From REEB76 sp049698775 (GTDB lineage Bacteria > Pseudomonadota > Gammaproteobacteria > Natronospirales > REEB76), in NCBI GenBank assembly GCA_049698775.1, contig JBAVYM010000050.1:1-28689 (forward strand): a stretch of DNA of 28,689 nucleotides, read 5' to 3'. The notes beneath the pieces are model-generated. The model saw only the letters and a list, made by a program, of their open reading frames with translations, searched no databases and had not been told where the DNA came from. Made by a program: the position numbers and the translations under genes. Below are positions 16,166 through 22,955 of this stretch, in pieces (positions within the stretch are counted from its first letter, which is position 1; each line of letters opens with the position of its first letter).

Positions 16166-17212
16166 TTACGCGTGCTCAACAGTGACTGCCGATGATGTGC
16201 TCTGGATGACCTCCAAACGTTGCATGATCTGCTGACACAGTTCGCGGGTGCCCTCGCCTGTGGCTCCCGATGTCCGGAATACCGGCCCCTTCCATTTCAA
16301 ACCTTTGACGATGGCCTTGCAGTGCGCCTCACGTTCATCGGCGGGCAACAAATCAATCTTGTTCAACACCAGCCAGCGTTCACGCTGGGCCAGCTCAGGA
16401 CTGAATTTTTCCAGTTCCCCGGCAATGGCGCGCGCGTCCTGGATCGGACCGCTGCTGCCTGCGTGCGGCGCGACATCAATCAGATGCAACAGCAAGGGCG
16501 TGCGCTGCAGGTGTTTCAGAAACCGGATGCCGAGACCGGCGCCCTCGGCGGCACCCTCGATGAGGCCGGGAATGTCCGCCATCACGAAACTGCGGTGTTC
16601 GCCCACCGACACCACACCGAGATTGGGATAGAGCGTGGTGAAGGGATAGTCCGCCACCTTGGGCCGCGCCGCCGACACCGCGCGGATCAGCGTGGATTTG
16701 CCGGCATTCGGCAAACCCAGCAGACCCACGTCCGCCAGCAACTTGAGTTCCAGCCGCAGCGTGCGGCGTTCGCCGGGCGAGCCGGGTTTGGACTGGCGCG
16801 GCGCGCGATTCACGCTGCTCTTGAAACGCGCGTTGCCCAGGCCGTGAAAGCCGCCTTGGGCGACACGCAGACGTTCGCCGACCTGCACCAGATCACCCAG
16901 CAGTTCCTGCGTATCCACGTCGTACACCAGCGTACCCGCCGGCACCGGCACGCTCAGATCCGCACCGCTTTTGCCGGTCATATCCTGGCCCATGCCCTTG
17001 CCGCCGCGCTCGGCCTCGAAGGTTCGCGTGGCGCGGAAATCCGCGAGCGTGTTGAGTCCGCTTTGCGCTTCCAGATACACGCTGCCGCCGTCGCCGCCGT
17101 CGCCGCCGTCCGGGCCGCCGAAAGGAATGAATTTCTCGCGGCGGAAACTCACCGCGCCGTTGCCGCCGTCGCCGGCAATCACCTTGATGATGGCTTCGTC
17201 AATGAATTTCAT
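16166..17212 (-). CDS. obg: Obg/CgtA GTPase
   Basis: A 348-residue essential GTPase involved in 50S ribosome maturation and stress response. The N-terminal glycine-rich Obg fold (about 1-160) includes KVIAGDGGNGAVSFRREKF and GGPDGGDGGDGGSVY. The G domain shows G1 GLPNAGKST (166-174), G3 DIPGL (213-217), G4 NKID (284-287) and SGATGEG as G5. The C-terminal tail is short and acidic. The gene follows rplU-rpmA on the same strand, as in most bacteria, but a terminator and a repeat-rich leader of about 110 bp separate them, so it likely has its own promoter. The ribosome-binding site is weak. Confidence 0.96.
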   Translation of the reverse strand: MKFIDEAIIKVIAGDGGNGAVSFRREKFIPFGGPDGGDGGDGGSVYLEAQSGLNTLADFRATRTFEAERGGKGMGQDMTGKSGADLSVPVPAGTLVYDVDTQELLGDLVQVGERLRVAQGGFHGLGNARFKSSVNRAPRQSKPGSPGERRTLRLELKLLADVGLLGLPNAGKSTLIRAVSAARPKVADYPFTTLYPNLGVVSVGEHRSFVMADIPGLIEGAAEGAGLGIRFLKHLQRTPLLLHLIDVAPHAGSSGPIQDARAIAGELEKFSPELAQRERWLVLNKIDLLPADEREAHCKAIVKGLKWKGPVFRTSGATGEGTRELCQQIMQRLEVIQSTSSAVTVEHA

Positions 17213-17230
17213 GTTGCACCATGAAGAATG

Positions 17231-17302
17231 AGGGGTAAGGGGTAAGACGAAAAATGTCGCCTCACTGCCTTGCTCTTAACACCTCACGTCTCACTTCCTC
17301 AC
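17231..17302 (-). repeat. Low-complexity short repeats in the obg leader
   Basis: On the plus strand AGGGGTA occurs twice in tandem (17231-17244), and CTCAC occurs four times (17261, 17283, 17290 and 17298), the last three spaced 7-8 bp apart. On the obg sense strand this reads as GTGAG units, then TACCCCT units, just before the start. The role is unknown; it may be a degenerate tandem repeat or a protein-binding leader. Confidence 0.5.
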
Positions 17303-17327
17303 TACAAGATTCAAGAGACTACAAATG

Positions 17328-17353
17328 AAAAACCCCGGACGAAGCCGGGGTTT
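17328..17353 (-). terminator. Rho-independent terminator of rplU-rpmA
   Basis: On the minus strand, AAACCCCGG and CCGGGGTTT (17330-17338 and 17345-17353) enclose a six-base loop, and the stem is followed by TTTTT. It starts 25 bp past the rpmA stop. Confidence 0.88.
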
Positions 17354-17378
17354 CCCGCTCGACCTGGATAAGTACTAC

Positions 17379-17636
17379 TTACTCCGTGACCACGCTCACA
17401 TAACGGCGCTGTGGCCGGCCCTTGAGGTCGAATTTGATCTTGCCGGTGCTCTTGGCGAACAGGGTATGGTCACGGCCCATGCCCACATTCAGGCCCGCAT
17501 GATACTGGGTGCCGCGCTGGCGGATGATAATGTTGCCGGCTGCCACCTGCTGGCCCCCGTAGAGCTTGACGCCCAGGCGTTTCGATTCGGAATCGCGGCC
17601 ATTCCGGGTGCTGCCGCCTGCTTTTTTATGTGCCAT
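17379..17636 (-). CDS. rpmA: 50S ribosomal protein L27
   Basis: An 85-residue ribosomal protein near the peptidyl-transferase centre. It begins MAHKKAGGSTRNGRDSESKR, the conserved L27 N-terminus that reaches the P-site tRNA, and continues with LGVKLYGGQQVAAGNIIIRQRG and FAKSTGKIKF. It starts 18 bp after rplU on the same strand and ends before a strong terminator, forming the usual rplU-rpmA operon. No N-terminal prepeptide of the Firmicutes type is present. Confidence 0.97.
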   Translation of the reverse strand: MAHKKAGGSTRNGRDSESKRLGVKLYGGQQVAAGNIIIRQRGTQYHAGLNVGMGRDHTLFAKSTGKIKFDLKGRPQRRYVSVVTE

Positions 17637-17654
17637 GTCGGTTTACCTCAAAAC

Positions 17655-17972
17655 TCAACCGGCCTGAATGCCGGTAATCTGGACTTCGGTATAGAACTGC
17701 CGGTGACCCGCGCGCCGGCGGTAATTCTTGCGGCGGCGCAGCTTGAAAATGAAAATCTTGTCGTGGCGGCCCAACCCCTTGACGGTGCCGGTAACCTTGC
17801 CCCCCGCCACGAACGGCGCGCCCAGTAACGGCGCCGCATCGTCCTTGCCGACCAGCAGCACGCGGTCGAATTCCACCGCCGCGCCGGCTTCCGCCTCGAG
17901 TTTCTCGATGCGGACCAGATCGCCTTCGCTCACCCGGTACTGCTTGCCGCCGGATTCGATTACCGCATACAT
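17655..17972 (-). CDS. rplU: 50S ribosomal protein L21
   Basis: A 105-residue ribosomal protein. The ATG at 17972 is chosen over an in-frame start at 17987: GGAG lies seven bases upstream, and the sequence MYAVIESGGKQYRVSEGD is the standard L21 start. The C-terminal rRNA-binding motif KLRRRKNYRRRAGHRQ followed by T.VQITGI is present. It is first in the rplU-rpmA operon, with a good promoter at 18023-18051 on the minus strand. Confidence 0.97.
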   Translation of the reverse strand: MYAVIESGGKQYRVSEGDLVRIEKLEAEAGAAVEFDRVLLVGKDDAAPLLGAPFVAGGKVTGTVKGLGRHDKIFIFKLRRRKNYRRRAGHRQFYTEVQITGIQAG

Positions 17973-18022
17973 GGAAAATCTCCGCAAAAAATAAGGCTGG
18001 ATAATGCCGTCAAAGGGCGCGA

Positions 18023-18051
18023 ATTTTACGGGCTTCGGGCCCGCCGGTCAA
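18023..18051 (-). promoter_or_regulatory. Sigma-70 promoter of rplU-rpmA
   Basis: On the minus strand, TTGACC (18046-18051), a 17-bp spacer and TAAAAT (18023-18028), about 50 bp upstream of the rplU start. It lies back-to-back with the ispB promoter. Confidence 0.75.
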
Positions 18052-18067
18052 ACCAAGCGCCTGCGCC

Positions 18068-18096
18068 TTGACACCCCCCGAAGCCGCCCCTAGCAT
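18068..18096 (+). promoter_or_regulatory. Sigma-70 promoter of ispB
   Basis: A consensus TTGACA (18068-18073), a 17-bp spacer and TAGCAT (18091-18096), leaving a leader of about 35 bases before the ispB ATG. Its -35 box lies 16 bp from that of the divergent rplU promoter. Confidence 0.72.
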
Positions 18097-18138
18097 CGCC
18101 CTTCCCGCGGCCATTCCAAGTCGTACCCGGCATACCCC

Positions 18139-19149
18139 ATGGCTCAAGCCTCTGCCTCCTTGACGCCCACGCGCGCCGCCACGGATCTGGGTGCTCTGCG
18201 TGCCCTGATTGACGAGGATTTCCGCGCCACCGACCGACTGATCCGCCATGAACTGCGCTCGGATGTGGCGCTTATCAACCAGCTCGGTGAATACATCATC
18301 AACGGCGGTGGCAAGCGTCTGCGCCCCATGCTGGTGCTGCTTGCGGCGCGCGCCTGCGGCGTCAGCGACGGCCGCCATGTCAATCTGGCCGCCATCATCG
18401 AGTTCATTCACACCGCGACACTGCTGCACGACGACGTGGTGGATGCCTCGGGCCTGCGCCGCGGCCGCGAGACCGCCAATGCCATCTGGGGCAATGAGGC
18501 CAGCGTGCTGGTCGGTGATTTTCTTTACTCGCGCGCCTTCCAGATGATGGTGGCGGTGAACGACATGCGCGTCATGCAGATCCTGGCGGATGCCACCAAC
18601 CTGATCGCCGAGGGCGAGGTGATGCAGCTCCTGAACTGCCACGATCCCGATACCACCGAAGCTCGCTATCTGCAGGTCATCCGCCGCAAAACCGCCACTC
18701 TGTTCCAAGCCGGCGCACGCCTGGGCGCGGTCATCACAGCGCGATCCGACGCCGAACAAGCCGCGCTGGCGGCCTACGGCCTGCATCTGGGCAGCGCTTT
18801 CCAATTGATTGACGACGCGCTGGATTACAACGCTTCATCGGTGGAGATGGGCAAGAACACGGGTGATGACCTAGCCGAAGGCAAACCGACCTTACCGTTG
18901 ATTTACGCCATGCAGACCGGCAATCCGGCGCAACGAAAATTGGTGCGCGCGGCCATCCGCAGCGGGGGCCGGGGACACATTGACGGTATCCTGCCTATTC
19001 TGCGCAGCACCGGCGCGCTGGAATACACCTTCAATTGCGCCCAACAAGAACGGGAACGTGCGCTGGCGTCGCTTGCGGCCTTGCCGGACTCGGCTTACAA
19101 GCACGCGCTCAGGGAGCTGGCGGACTTCTCGGTCGAGCGCCGCTCCTGA
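18139..19149 (+). CDS. ispB: Long-chain polyprenyl (octaprenyl) diphosphate synthase
   Basis: A 336-residue trans-polyprenyl diphosphate synthase making the ubiquinone side-chain precursor. The first aspartate-rich motif DDVVD is at residues 98-102 in IHTATLLHDDVVDAS, and the second, DDALD, at 225-229 in FQLIDDALDYN. GGGKRLRPML (56-65) binds the IPP diphosphate. Small residues upstream of the first motif fit a long-chain product. Octaprenyl is inferred from close similarity to E. coli IspB; the exact chain length is not provable here. It is divergent from rplU, as in many gammaproteobacteria, and convergent with the c-di-GMP gene that follows. It uses the product of the IspH pathway. Confidence 0.94.
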   Translation: MAQASASLTPTRAATDLGALRALIDEDFRATDRLIRHELRSDVALINQLGEYIINGGGKRLRPMLVLLAARACGVSDGRHVNLAAIIEFIHTATLLHDDVVDASGLRRGRETANAIWGNEASVLVGDFLYSRAFQMMVAVNDMRVMQILADATNLIAEGEVMQLLNCHDPDTTEARYLQVIRRKTATLFQAGARLGAVITARSDAEQAALAAYGLHLGSAFQLIDDALDYNASSVEMGKNTGDDLAEGKPTLPLIYAMQTGNPAQRKLVRAAIRSGGRGHIDGILPILRSTGALEYTFNCAQQERERALASLAALPDSAYKHALRELADFSVERRS

Positions 19150-19174
19150 CGGTCAAGATACGGAGACGGCCGGC

Positions 19175-22100
19175 TCAGCCGTGCAATCTCGGCCGGATCA
19201 CACCGGCGCGCAACAGCACCGCGCAACTGTCGGCCGATACCGGACGGCTGTAAAAAAATCCCTGGCCTACGTGACATCCGGTTGCGCGCAGATTTTCCAC
19301 CTGCCGCAGTTCTTCGATACCCTCCGCGACGACTTCAAGCCCGAATGCGTGGCTCATGGCCACCACCGCACTCACGACGGCCACATGCCTGGAATCGAGC
19401 GACATGCCAGTGACGAAACTGCGGTCAATCTTGAGCACGCTGATGGGGAAGCGGTTGAGATAACTCAAGGAGGAATAGCCGGTGCCAAAATCATCCAGCG
19501 AAAAGCGGATACCCATTGCAGTCAGCGCCTGCATATGCTGCAACACGCCCGGATTGGCGGTCATCAAGGTGGTCTCGGTCAGCTCGAGACACAATTGACG
19601 CGGGTCGAACCCGGTGCGCTCCAGTGTCTGCTTGATGGTCTGCACCAGATCGTCTTGCAGAAACTGCCGTGCTGAAATGTTCACGGTCAGGGGCACCGGG
19701 GCAATGCCCAGATTTTTCCAGCTCATCCATTGGCGGCACGCGGTTTCCAGCACCCAACCGCCGAGCGCAATGATGTCGCCGCTTTGCTCGGCGATGGCGA
19801 TGAACTTCCCGGGTGGGATCAGGGTGCCATCCTCCGTGCGCCAGCGCATCAAGGCTTCCAGCCCGGTAATCGCGCCGCTTTCGAGTTCCACTTGCGGCTG
19901 GTACTCAAGATAGAATTCGCCCTGCAAGGCCGCACTGCGCAAGCGGCCGCGCAGCATCAGGAATTCCTCCACCAACGCCTTAGTTTCGGCGTTGTAGAAA
20001 CGCAAGCCGCCGGGGGTATCGCGCTTGGCGTCGAGTAGTGCGCTGTCGGCATTGCGCAGCAGTTCCTCCGCATCATTGCCGTCATGCGGCGCCATGGACA
20101 CGCCGGCGCTCAAGTGGATATCCAGGCGGCTGCCGGAAAGCTGCAGTGGTGCTTCCAGGGCGTTCTTGAGTTCCTGCGCGCGCACCCGCAACTCATCGCG
20201 GTCAAACTCGCCTTGCAGGATCGCGGCAAATTCATCCTCACCCAGACGCGCCACATTGTCCTGGTTGTCGAACTTCGCCGCCAGACGGGCGCCGAATTCA
20301 CGCAGCACCGCGTCGCCGGCGCCATGACCCAGCACGTCATTGATCATCTTGAAGCTGTCTATGTTGAACAGCACCACCGCCACGCAAGTGTCTTCACGCC
20401 GTTGCGCGAGTTGATCGCGCAGATGTTCCTGCAACAACGTGCGGTTGCCCAGCCCGGTAAGCGGATCGTAAAACGCCAGATACCGCAGGCGCTGCTCGCT
20501 TTGCAGCCGTTCAGTGATATCCGTGACCACGGCAATCACACCATTGACCTTGCCGTTCTCGTTGCGGCTGATGACCGCATCCACCTGCACATCCATGGAA
20601 TGCCCGTCCACGGTCAGATAACGGCTGGTGAAGGCCTGTGTGTAGGTTTCCGCCCGAGTCAGCATCTGCAAACGACGCCGGAGTTCCGCTTGACGCACCG
20701 GATCGGCGACCAAATCAAAGATGGATTTGCCGATAAGCTCGCCACGCTGGAAGCCGAGCATCTTGTGATGCGACTGGTTGGCATAGGCGATGGTGCCATC
20801 CACCCCGATTTCGGTGATGCCGTGGGGCACCGCCTCCATCAGACGCCGGTAGCGGCGCTCGCTGCGCCGCAGCGCCGCTTCCTGCTGTTTTTGTGCCGTG
20901 ATGTCCTGGAAGATGCCGAATACGGCTTCGCCCGCTGCCGGTGTGGTCGGGCTGTATTGCCCGACAATCCGCACATGGCGGGTTTCGCCATCGGGCCGCA
21001 ATACGCGGGCCTCGAATTCCACACTCTGATGGTTGACCGCCACACCACTGATGGCACCGCTTACCATTGCACGGTCATCGGGGTGAAAGGTGTTGAGCGT
21101 GCCGCGGAAATCCCCGGGCGCGTCGTCCGGGGTCATGCCGCGGATGCGGTATATCTCGTCGGAACGCCAGATCTTGTCGGTCTGGATGTCCCAGCGCCAA
21201 TGGCCGAGATGCGCCAGATGCTCCGCTTCGGCCAGCATCTGGCTGCGCTCTTCCAGCATGTCGCGGATCTGAACCCGGTCGCTGATATCCGTGACCACGC
21301 CCACGTAAAACCGCAAGTTCCCGCGCTCGTCCAGCACCGGGCTGATGGCCAGCGAATTCCAGAATTTCCCGCCGTGCTTGCGGACGTTGACCGTATCAAT
21401 CTGGATGGATTCTCGCGCCTGGAATGCGGCTCGAATTTTCACGCGCGCGTCTTCCGAGGTGGCCGCCAGCTCGGCGAATTTGCGCCAATCCTTGCCGCAG
21501 ACTTCCGCGGAGGTGTAGCCGGTGATGCGCTCGAATGCGGGGTTCACATAAATGATGGGATAGACGTCTGCCGTCCGCACGTCTACCACCACCACACCGG
21601 CGGAAGATTGCCAAGTGGCGGCCGCCAGCATGATGTGTTCGGACAGGAGTTTTTCCAAATCCTGTTCGCGCCGTTTGAGGTTGGTGATGTCGGTATATAT
21701 GTTGATATAACCGCCGTCACGGCTGCGGCGATCCTTGATGAGCACCCAGCGGCCGTCGGCAAGCTGTTGTTCGAGGTTTTCTGTTCCGCGCCGGTGCGCC
21801 TGCAAGCGCTTCTCGAGATGCGACTGACGCTGCGCCGGCGTCAATGCGTACTGATTGGCCGCCAAACCCGCTTTCACCAGCGATTCGAAATCTGTGCCGG
21901 GCACCAGCACGTCTTTGGCCCCCGGATAAAAGTCACGCAGCTTGTCGTTGCTGACAATCAGCTTGTCGTCGGCATCGAACAGCAGGAAGCCGTCCTCCAT
22001 GTACTGCAACGCGTCGCCCAGCATGTTTTCGGCACGCTGGCGGGCCTGCGCCTCGCCGGCGCGGGCCAGCGCAGCATGCACCGAGCGCCGCAGCCGCTGC

Positions 22101-22480
22101 ATGTGGCGGGGTGACTTGAGAATGTAATCGGAAAGTCCGAGGCGCATGGCTTCCACCGCCACCTCTTCCGTGCCGGTGCCGGTAAACATGATGACCGGCA
22201 GATCCGAGCAGCGGCTTTTCACCAGCCTCAACACTTCCAGGCCGGTGATCCAGCGCAGCTGGAAATCGGTAATCACCAGATCGAAGCCGCCGGCCTTGAG
22301 CGCCTGATCCAGCGCCGCCTTATCCAGCGCTTCGGTGATTGCCAGCTCCTGCATGTCCTTGCGCAATTCCCGCGCCACCAGCGCCCGGTCATCCGGATTA
22401 TCATCCACCAGCAGCAGCCGGCAGCGACTGGATGCAGCCGCGGCGTCGGTCTGGGGTTTCGCGTGCACGCGCTTGGCCAT
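19175..22480 (-). CDS. REC-PASx4-GGDEF-EAL c-di-GMP signalling protein
   Basis: A 1101-residue soluble multidomain protein. Residues 21-138 form a receiver (Asp26/27, phosphoacceptor Asp72, Lys122). Four PAS-type sensors follow, at about 150-270, 285-405, 415-535 and 540-660, several ending in the typical DIT/DIS junction. A GGDEF domain (668-830) has FNIDSF, but its signature is GEDEF (747-751) rather than GGDEF and it lacks the RxxD inhibitory site. The EAL domain (about 845-1095) has EAL at 875-877, NISARQF, ELTET, DDFGTGYSSL, LKIDRSF, AEGIE and GQGFF, so all catalytic residues I know are present. The most likely net activity is c-di-GMP phosphodiesterase, with the GGDEF domain weak or regulatory. 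It is last of the operon with the kinase and response regulator, 25 bp downstream of the latter. Confidence 0.93.
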   Translation of the reverse strand: MAKRVHAKPQTDAAAASSRCRLLLVDDNPDDRALVARELRKDMQELAITEALDKAALDQALKAGGFDLVITDFQLRWITGLEVLRLVKSRCSDLPVIMFTGTGTEEVAVEAMRLGLSDYILKSPRHMQRLRRSVHAALARAGEAQARQRAENMLGDALQYMEDGFLLFDADDKLIVSNDKLRDFYPGAKDVLVPGTDFESLVKAGLAANQYALTPAQRQSHLEKRLQAHRRGTENLEQQLADGRWVLIKDRRSRDGGYINIYTDITNLKRREQDLEKLLSEHIMLAAATWQSSAGVVVVDVRTADVYPIIYVNPAFERITGYTSAEVCGKDWRKFAELAATSEDARVKIRAAFQARESIQIDTVNVRKHGGKFWNSLAISPVLDERGNLRFYVGVVTDISDRVQIRDMLEERSQMLAEAEHLAHLGHWRWDIQTDKIWRSDEIYRIRGMTPDDAPGDFRGTLNTFHPDDRAMVSGAISGVAVNHQSVEFEARVLRPDGETRHVRIVGQYSPTTPAAGEAVFGIFQDITAQKQQEAALRRSERRYRRLMEAVPHGITEIGVDGTIAYANQSHHKMLGFQRGELIGKSIFDLVADPVRQAELRRRLQMLTRAETYTQAFTSRYLTVDGHSMDVQVDAVISRNENGKVNGVIAVVTDITERLQSEQRLRYLAFYDPLTGLGNRTLLQEHLRDQLAQRREDTCVAVVLFNIDSFKMINDVLGHGAGDAVLREFGARLAAKFDNQDNVARLGEDEFAAILQGEFDRDELRVRAQELKNALEAPLQLSGSRLDIHLSAGVSMAPHDGNDAEELLRNADSALLDAKRDTPGGLRFYNAETKALVEEFLMLRGRLRSAALQGEFYLEYQPQVELESGAITGLEALMRWRTEDGTLIPPGKFIAIAEQSGDIIALGGWVLETACRQWMSWKNLGIAPVPLTVNISARQFLQDDLVQTIKQTLERTGFDPRQLCLELTETTLMTANPGVLQHMQALTAMGIRFSLDDFGTGYSSLSYLNRFPISVLKIDRSFVTGMSLDSRHVAVVSAVVAMSHAFGLEVVAEGIEELRQVENLRATGCHVGQGFFYSRPVSADSCAVLLRAGVIRPRLHG

Positions 22481-22505
22481 CGGCGGATCGCGGTGTATTC
22501 AGCCG

Positions 22506-22955
22506 TCAGGTGATTTCCGGATGTTCGCTCAGCATCAGCCAGTACAACTGCAACTGCTGCATCAGCGCGGAAAATTCCTCGAATACTACCGGCTTGACCA
22601 GATAGGAATTGGCCCCCAGTTCATACGCACGATTGATATCGGCGGGCTGGCGCGAAGAGGTGAGCACCACCACCGGCAGACGCTTCAACAAAGGCTGGCT
22701 ACGCAGCCAGTGCAACACCTCGTGCCCGGACAGACGCGGCAACTTGAGATCCAGCAACAGCATGAACGGCAATGGATGCTGCACACGGTCGGCGTATTTC
22801 CCCTCGCCCTTGAGATAGGCCACCGCGTCTTCGCCATTTTCCACGCAAGCAATCGGGTTGATGATGCGTGATTTGCTGAACACGCGTTTGATGAGCATCA
22901 CATCGTTCTGGTCATCTTCCGCCAGCAGGATGGTGGTGCGGTTTATCTCATTCAC
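22506..22955 (-). CDS. Single-domain response regulator, Rcp1-like
   Basis: 149 residues, one receiver domain and no output domain. The acidic pocket is Asp14-Asp15 (LLAEDDQNDV), the phosphoacceptor Asp69 (MLLLDLKLPRLSG), the Thr/Ser switch VVVLTSS and Lys121 (SYLVKPV). The sequence resembles the Rcp1 type that partners phytochrome-like kinases. The start is a GTG at 22955, supported by AGGAG seven bases upstream; it overlaps the end of the kinase gene by eight bases, implying translational coupling. It probably shuttles phosphate between the kinase and the receiver of the GGDEF-EAL protein, or acts as a phosphate sink. This role is inferred from context. Confidence 0.92.
   Translation of the reverse strand: MNEINRTTILLAEDDQNDVMLIKRVFSKSRIINPIACVENGEDAVAYLKGEGKYADRVQHPLPFMLLLDLKLPRLSGHEVLHWLRSQPLLKRLPVVVLTSSRQPADINRAYELGANSYLVKPVVFEEFSALMQQLQLYWLMLSEHPEIT

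Noticed and set aside
20084..22114. 676-codon plus-strand ORF
   Set aside because: It is entirely antisense to the REC-PAS-GGDEF-EAL gene, has Arg/His/Gln-rich composition with no family motif, and reflects GC-rich codon bias on the opposite strand.
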